This document shows, in pieces, positions 61,287-64,000 of a stretch of 64,000 bases of DNA (position 1 is its first letter; every line of letters starts with the position of its first letter). The stretch is from Micromonospora thermarum (GTDB lineage Bacteria > Actinomycetota > Actinomycetes > Mycobacteriales > Micromonosporaceae), in assembly GCF_012034245.1 (NCBI RefSeq), contig NZ_JAATEO010000011.1:124001-188000 (forward strand), given 5' to 3'. A model generated the notes under the pieces. The model was not told where the DNA came from, ran no database searches, and was given only the letters and a program-made list of their open reading frames with translations. The position numbers and the translations under genes are program-made.

Positions 61287-62141
61287 TCACCCGGAAGCGA
61301 CCTCGGTCACCCCGGCGGCGGCGATCCGCTCGTACGCCTCGACGTCGGTGGTGAACGCACCCAGGCGGACCGTCTTGTGGGTGCCGTGGAAGTCCGACGA
61401 TCCGGTCGCCAGCAGGTCCAGCTCGGCGGCGAGGGCGCGGACGTGCGCCCGCTCCGCCGGCGAGTGGTCCTCGTGGTCGGCCTCCAGCCCCACCAGCCCG
61501 GCGGCGGCGAGGTCCGCGATCAGCTCGTCGGGCACGATGCGTCCCCGCCGGGTGGCGCGCGGATGCGCGAAGACCGGGACACCCCCGGCCGCGAGGACCA
61601 GCCGGACCGCGTGGAAGACCTCGATGTCCTCCTTCGGCAGCCGGTACCGCTCGCCCAACCAGTCCGGGCCGAACGCCTCGGTCGTGGTCGCGACCAGCCC
61701 GGCCCGGATGAGCGCCTGGGCGATGTGCGGCCGGCCGACCGTCCCGCCGCCCGCCCCGGCGAGGATCTCCGACCAGCTCACCTCGATGCCGTCGGCCTGG
61801 AGCAGGCGGACGATCCGCTCACCGCGCTCCTCCCGCGCGAGACGCACCCGGGCCAGCTCCGCGACCAGGTCCGGGTGGTCCGGGTCGAAGAGGTACGCGA
61901 GCAGGTGCAGCGGCACGGCCGGCTCCTCGCCGTACCACCGGCAGGACAACTCGGCGCCGCGCACCAGGCGCAGTCCGGACGGCAACGCGCGGACGGCGGG
62001 TTCCCAACCCGCGGTGGTGTCGTGGTCGGTGATCGCGAGCACGTCGAGGCCGGCCTCCGCCGCCGCCCGGACCAGCTCGGCCGGGGTGAGGGTACCGTCG
62101 CTGGCGGTGGAGTGGGCGTGCAGGTCGATCCGCGGGCTCAT
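61287..62141 (-). CDS. PHP-domain phosphoesterase, RNase AM/YciV type (284 aa)
   Basis: PHP metal-dependent phosphoesterase. The metal motifs RIDLHAHSTASDGTLTPAELV, ITDHDTTAGW, the E in RGAELSC, PVFAHPRA and TGSSDFHG (final D/H) are intact. Relatives act on 3',5'-bisnucleotides (nucleoside phosphate phosphatase) and on 5' ends of rRNA. Length matches. 40 bases separate it from marC and 34 from the next upstream gene on the same strand. Confidence 0.9.
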   Translation of the reverse strand: MSPRIDLHAHSTASDGTLTPAELVRAAAEAGLDVLAITDHDTTAGWEPAVRALPSGLRLVRGAELSCRWYGEEPAVPLHLLAYLFDPDHPDLVAELARVRLAREERGERIVRLLQADGIEVSWSEILAGAGGGTVGRPHIAQALIRAGLVATTTEAFGPDWLGERYRLPKEDIEVFHAVRLVLAAGGVPVFAHPRATRRGRIVPDELIADLAAAGLVGLEADHEDHSPAERAHVRALAAELDLLATGSSDFHGTHKTVRLGAFTTDVEAYERIAAAGVTEVASG

Positions 62142-62175
62142 CGCCTGAAGCTACCGGGCGAGCGGATCGGCCTGC

Positions 62176-63426
62176 TCAGAAGCCGGTGCCGGCGACCGGC
62201 AGCGGGCGGACGTCGGCGGGTACGCCGGCCAGCGGCTCACTCGGCACGGCCTGCCCCGCCAGGACCTGCTCGGGGTCGACCCGGGCGAGACGGCTGCCGT
62301 CGACCACGTGGACGGCCGCGTCCGGGGTCCAGGCGGCGGGCCCGGTCAGGGCCGGCCCGGCCGGACGGGCCACCGGCGCGCCTCCCATCCGGTCCAGGTC
62401 CACCAGGAGGGCACCGCTCTCGCCGTTCACCAGCAACCAGCGCCCGTCTGGTGACACCGCGCCCCGACCGTCGTCGGCGAGCACGGGACCGCAGCCGGTC
62501 CGCACCACGGTCAGCGCCTTCGCCGGGTCGAGCAACGCGAGGCACGGCCGGCGCGGCGTACCGGCGAGGACCTGGCCGACGACCAGCCCGTCCGGGCGTA
62601 CGCCGTAGACGTGGCGCGTACCCGCGCCGCCCTCCGTCGCCGTCCTGCCCGTCACCGGGTCCCACAGGCCGTGACCACCGCGCTTCGCGTGCAGCCGCAG
62701 CAGAACCTCGTCGCCGACGAAGCCGACCGGCGCCGCCCCGGCCGGCAGGGGGTGCCGGGCCACGGTCATGACCTGGTTGTTGACGATGCTTCCCTTGATC
62801 AGCTCGCCGCCCTCCCGCCAGGCGACCAGGCGCCCGTCGCGGGACAGCGCGATCTCGGCCGCACCGGCGAGCAGCACCTGCGCGACACCGTTCGGCCGCA
62901 CGACCCACAGCGAGCGGCCGGCCGGCGACGGGGTACCGACGAGCAGCCAACCGGCGGCGTCGGGCGACCGCTGGGCACGCTCGACGGCTCCCACGCCGGT
63001 CAGCCTCACCTGCCGCTCGGTGGTGGTGAGAAGCACGTCGCCGACGATCAGGTCGACCGCCGCTGGCTCGGCCGGCGCGGGGAACGGGAGCGCCGGGGTC
63101 AGGGCGGGCCGTCCGGAGTCCTCGGGGTCGCCGAGGACGACGACGGCGGGACCGGGGACGGAGGTGTCGCGGACGAGCTGCATGATCCCCGTGCTGACGG
63201 TCACCGTGGTGACCGCGGCCAGGGCCAGGCCGACGGCCGTACGGCGGCGCTGCGCCCGCTGGCCCCGCCGGATGGCGACGTCGGCGTGGTCGGCGGCGAG
63301 CAGGCGCGGCTCGGCGACCTGCCGGGTGAGGGTCTCCCGCACCGCCTGCTCCAGCTCGTCCCGCGTCACGCCTGTTGGACGCGCCGGAGGCGCGGTCAGG
63401 TTGTCACGAGGACGGGCGGCGTTCAC
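62176..63426 (-). CDS. Membrane protein with beta-propeller-like extracellular part, coupled to a sigma factor (416 aa)
   Basis: The N-terminus (about 1-62, helical, RDELEQAVRETLTRQVAEPRLLAADHADVAIRRGQRAQRRRT) is cytoplasmic and is followed by a membrane segment (AVGLALAAVTTVTVSTGIMQLV) and about 320 residues with repeated DG-WLLV, GRLVAW-type strands that look like a WD40/TolB-like beta propeller. The GTG start overlaps the sigma-factor stop (GTGA). This pairing suggests an anti-sigma factor or sensor for it; no zinc-finger ZAS motif was seen. Confidence 0.8.
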   Translation of the reverse strand: MNAARPRDNLTAPPARPTGVTRDELEQAVRETLTRQVAEPRLLAADHADVAIRRGQRAQRRRTAVGLALAAVTTVTVSTGIMQLVRDTSVPGPAVVVLGDPEDSGRPALTPALPFPAPAEPAAVDLIVGDVLLTTTERQVRLTGVGAVERAQRSPDAAGWLLVGTPSPAGRSLWVVRPNGVAQVLLAGAAEIALSRDGRLVAWREGGELIKGSIVNNQVMTVARHPLPAGAAPVGFVGDEVLLRLHAKRGGHGLWDPVTGRTATEGGAGTRHVYGVRPDGLVVGQVLAGTPRRPCLALLDPAKALTVVRTGCGPVLADDGRGAVSPDGRWLLVNGESGALLVDLDRMGGAPVARPAGPALTGPAAWTPDAAVHVVDGSRLARVDPEQVLAGQAVPSEPLAGVPADVRPLPVAGTGF

Positions 63427-64000
63427 CGGTCCTCCGTGGGCGGCGCGCCGGCCTGCGACGCCCGCACGCCGGTGCGCGGCGCCTCGGCGGGCGTCGCCGC
63501 AGCGGGGGTACGGGACGACCGCTGCCGCAGCGTCGACGGCTCGGCGGGGAGGTCGGCGGCGGCGACCCCCATCCGCCGCCGCAGCGTGGTCAGGGCACGG
63601 GAGGTCTGGCTCTTCACCGTGCCGGGCGAGATGTCGAGCAGGGCGGCGGTCTGGGCCTCGGACATGTCCTCGTAGAACCGCAGCACCAGCACCGCGCGCT
63701 GGCGGGCCGGGAGTTCGTTCAGGTGCCGCCACAGCAGGTCCCGGTCGAGCTGCTGTTCGATCTCGTCGACCCCGGCGCGCTCGGGCAGCACCTCGGTCGG
63801 CCGTTCACCGTGCCAGCGCCGCCGCCACCAGCTGGTCGACGTGTTGATCATGACCCGCCGGGCGTACGGCTCGACGGCCTCGATGCCACCCAGCCGCTTC
63901 CAGGCCAGGTACGTCTTGGTCAGCGCGGTCTGGAGCAGGTCCTCGGCGGTGGCCCAGTCACCGGCGAGCAGGTACGCGGTCCGCAGCAGCGCGCCCGAGC
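63423..64000 (-). CDS. SigE-family ECF RNA polymerase sigma factor (partial, cut by window edge)
   Basis: Sigma-70 family protein of the actinobacterial SigE subgroup. The visible part includes region 2 (GALLRTAYLLAGDWATAEDLLQTALTKTYLAWKRLGGIEAVEPYARRVMINTSTSWWRRRW) and region 4 (LNELPARQRAVLVLRFYEDMSEAQTAALLDISPGTVKSQTSRALTTLRRRMG), followed by a disordered Pro/Ala-rich tail of about 50 residues. The N-terminus lies beyond the right edge. The downstream beta-propeller gene overlaps by 4 bases. Confidence 0.92.
   Translation of the reverse strand, partial: SGALLRTAYLLAGDWATAEDLLQTALTKTYLAWKRLGGIEAVEPYARRVMINTSTSWWRRRWHGERPTEVLPERAGVDEIEQQLDRDLLWRHLNELPARQRAVLVLRFYEDMSEAQTAALLDISPGTVKSQTSRALTTLRRRMGVAAADLPAEPSTLRQRSSRTPAAATPAEAPRTGVRASQAGAPPTEDR

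Overview
The window is 64 kb of very GC-rich, gene-dense DNA with no rRNA, CRISPR array, prophage or insertion sequence that I can recognise. Codon use, many GTG starts, actinobacterial gene neighbourhoods (prs-glmU, tatD-rsmA-ispE-ABC-F, galU-moeA/glp-rimJ-sepX/glpR) and protein style point to a chromosomal segment of an actinomycete of the Micromonosporaceae, most likely Micromonospora. The taxon is inferred from recognition; no search was run.

Layout. 1-5.4 kb: an alpha-glucoside/maltodextrin uptake and breakdown locus (permease cut by the left edge, lipoprotein binding protein, LacI regulator, GH13 glucosidase) with CTTGC/GCAAG-type operators ahead of three of its genes. 5.4-10.7 kb: small regulators, YihY/BrkB membrane protein, LigT-like phosphoesterase, trpS and a CorC-like CBS protein. 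10.9-13.1 kb: galE-galK. 13.2-16.3 kb: sulfate activation (cysQ-like, cysD, cysN). 16.5-20.9 kb: pth, rplY, prs, glmU and tRNA-Gln. 21-24.9 kb: an HTH/LAGLIDADG-like protein beside the tRNA, a fatty-acid desaturase with a TetR regulator, and two DUF4383 membrane proteins separated by a repeat-rich spacer. 25-38 kb: ABC-F ATPase, ispE, rsmA, tatD, metG, rsmI and a protein mannosyltransferase, with two plus-strand genes set into this otherwise minus-strand run.

38-46.4 kb is more accessory: a secreted HNH nuclease, an MmcQ/YjbR protein, a Pro-rich membrane-anchored protein translationally coupled to a 1096-residue protein fusing a NodB deacetylase, a GT2 processive glycosyltransferase and an acyltransferase-3 domain, then a phosphopantetheinyl transferase, a MOSC protein, small stress-type proteins and the decayed tail of a VOC gene. 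46.5-49 kb: an anchored protein with five fibronectin III domains. 49.3-56.5 kb: tRNA-Ala and the division-linked cluster sepX/glpR, rimJ, moeA/glp, galU, followed by a membrane diguanylate cyclase and the 5-formyl-THF cyclo-ligase. 56.6-64 kb: FmdB-like zinc ribbon, small membrane proteins, a Fur regulator, an MpaB-type oxygenase, a RecB/Cas4-like nuclease, MarC, a PHP phosphoesterase and a SigE-family sigma factor (cut by the right edge) coupled to a membrane beta-propeller protein.

The most interesting points are the single-chain deacetylase-glycosyltransferase-acyltransferase at 40.2-43.5 kb (it brings together the three activities that make N-deacetylated, acylated amino-sugar polymers or oligomers), the Glp/GlpR-type cell-division cluster at 49.6-53.6 kb, and three structured intergenic palindrome or repeat regions that look like dispersed elements.
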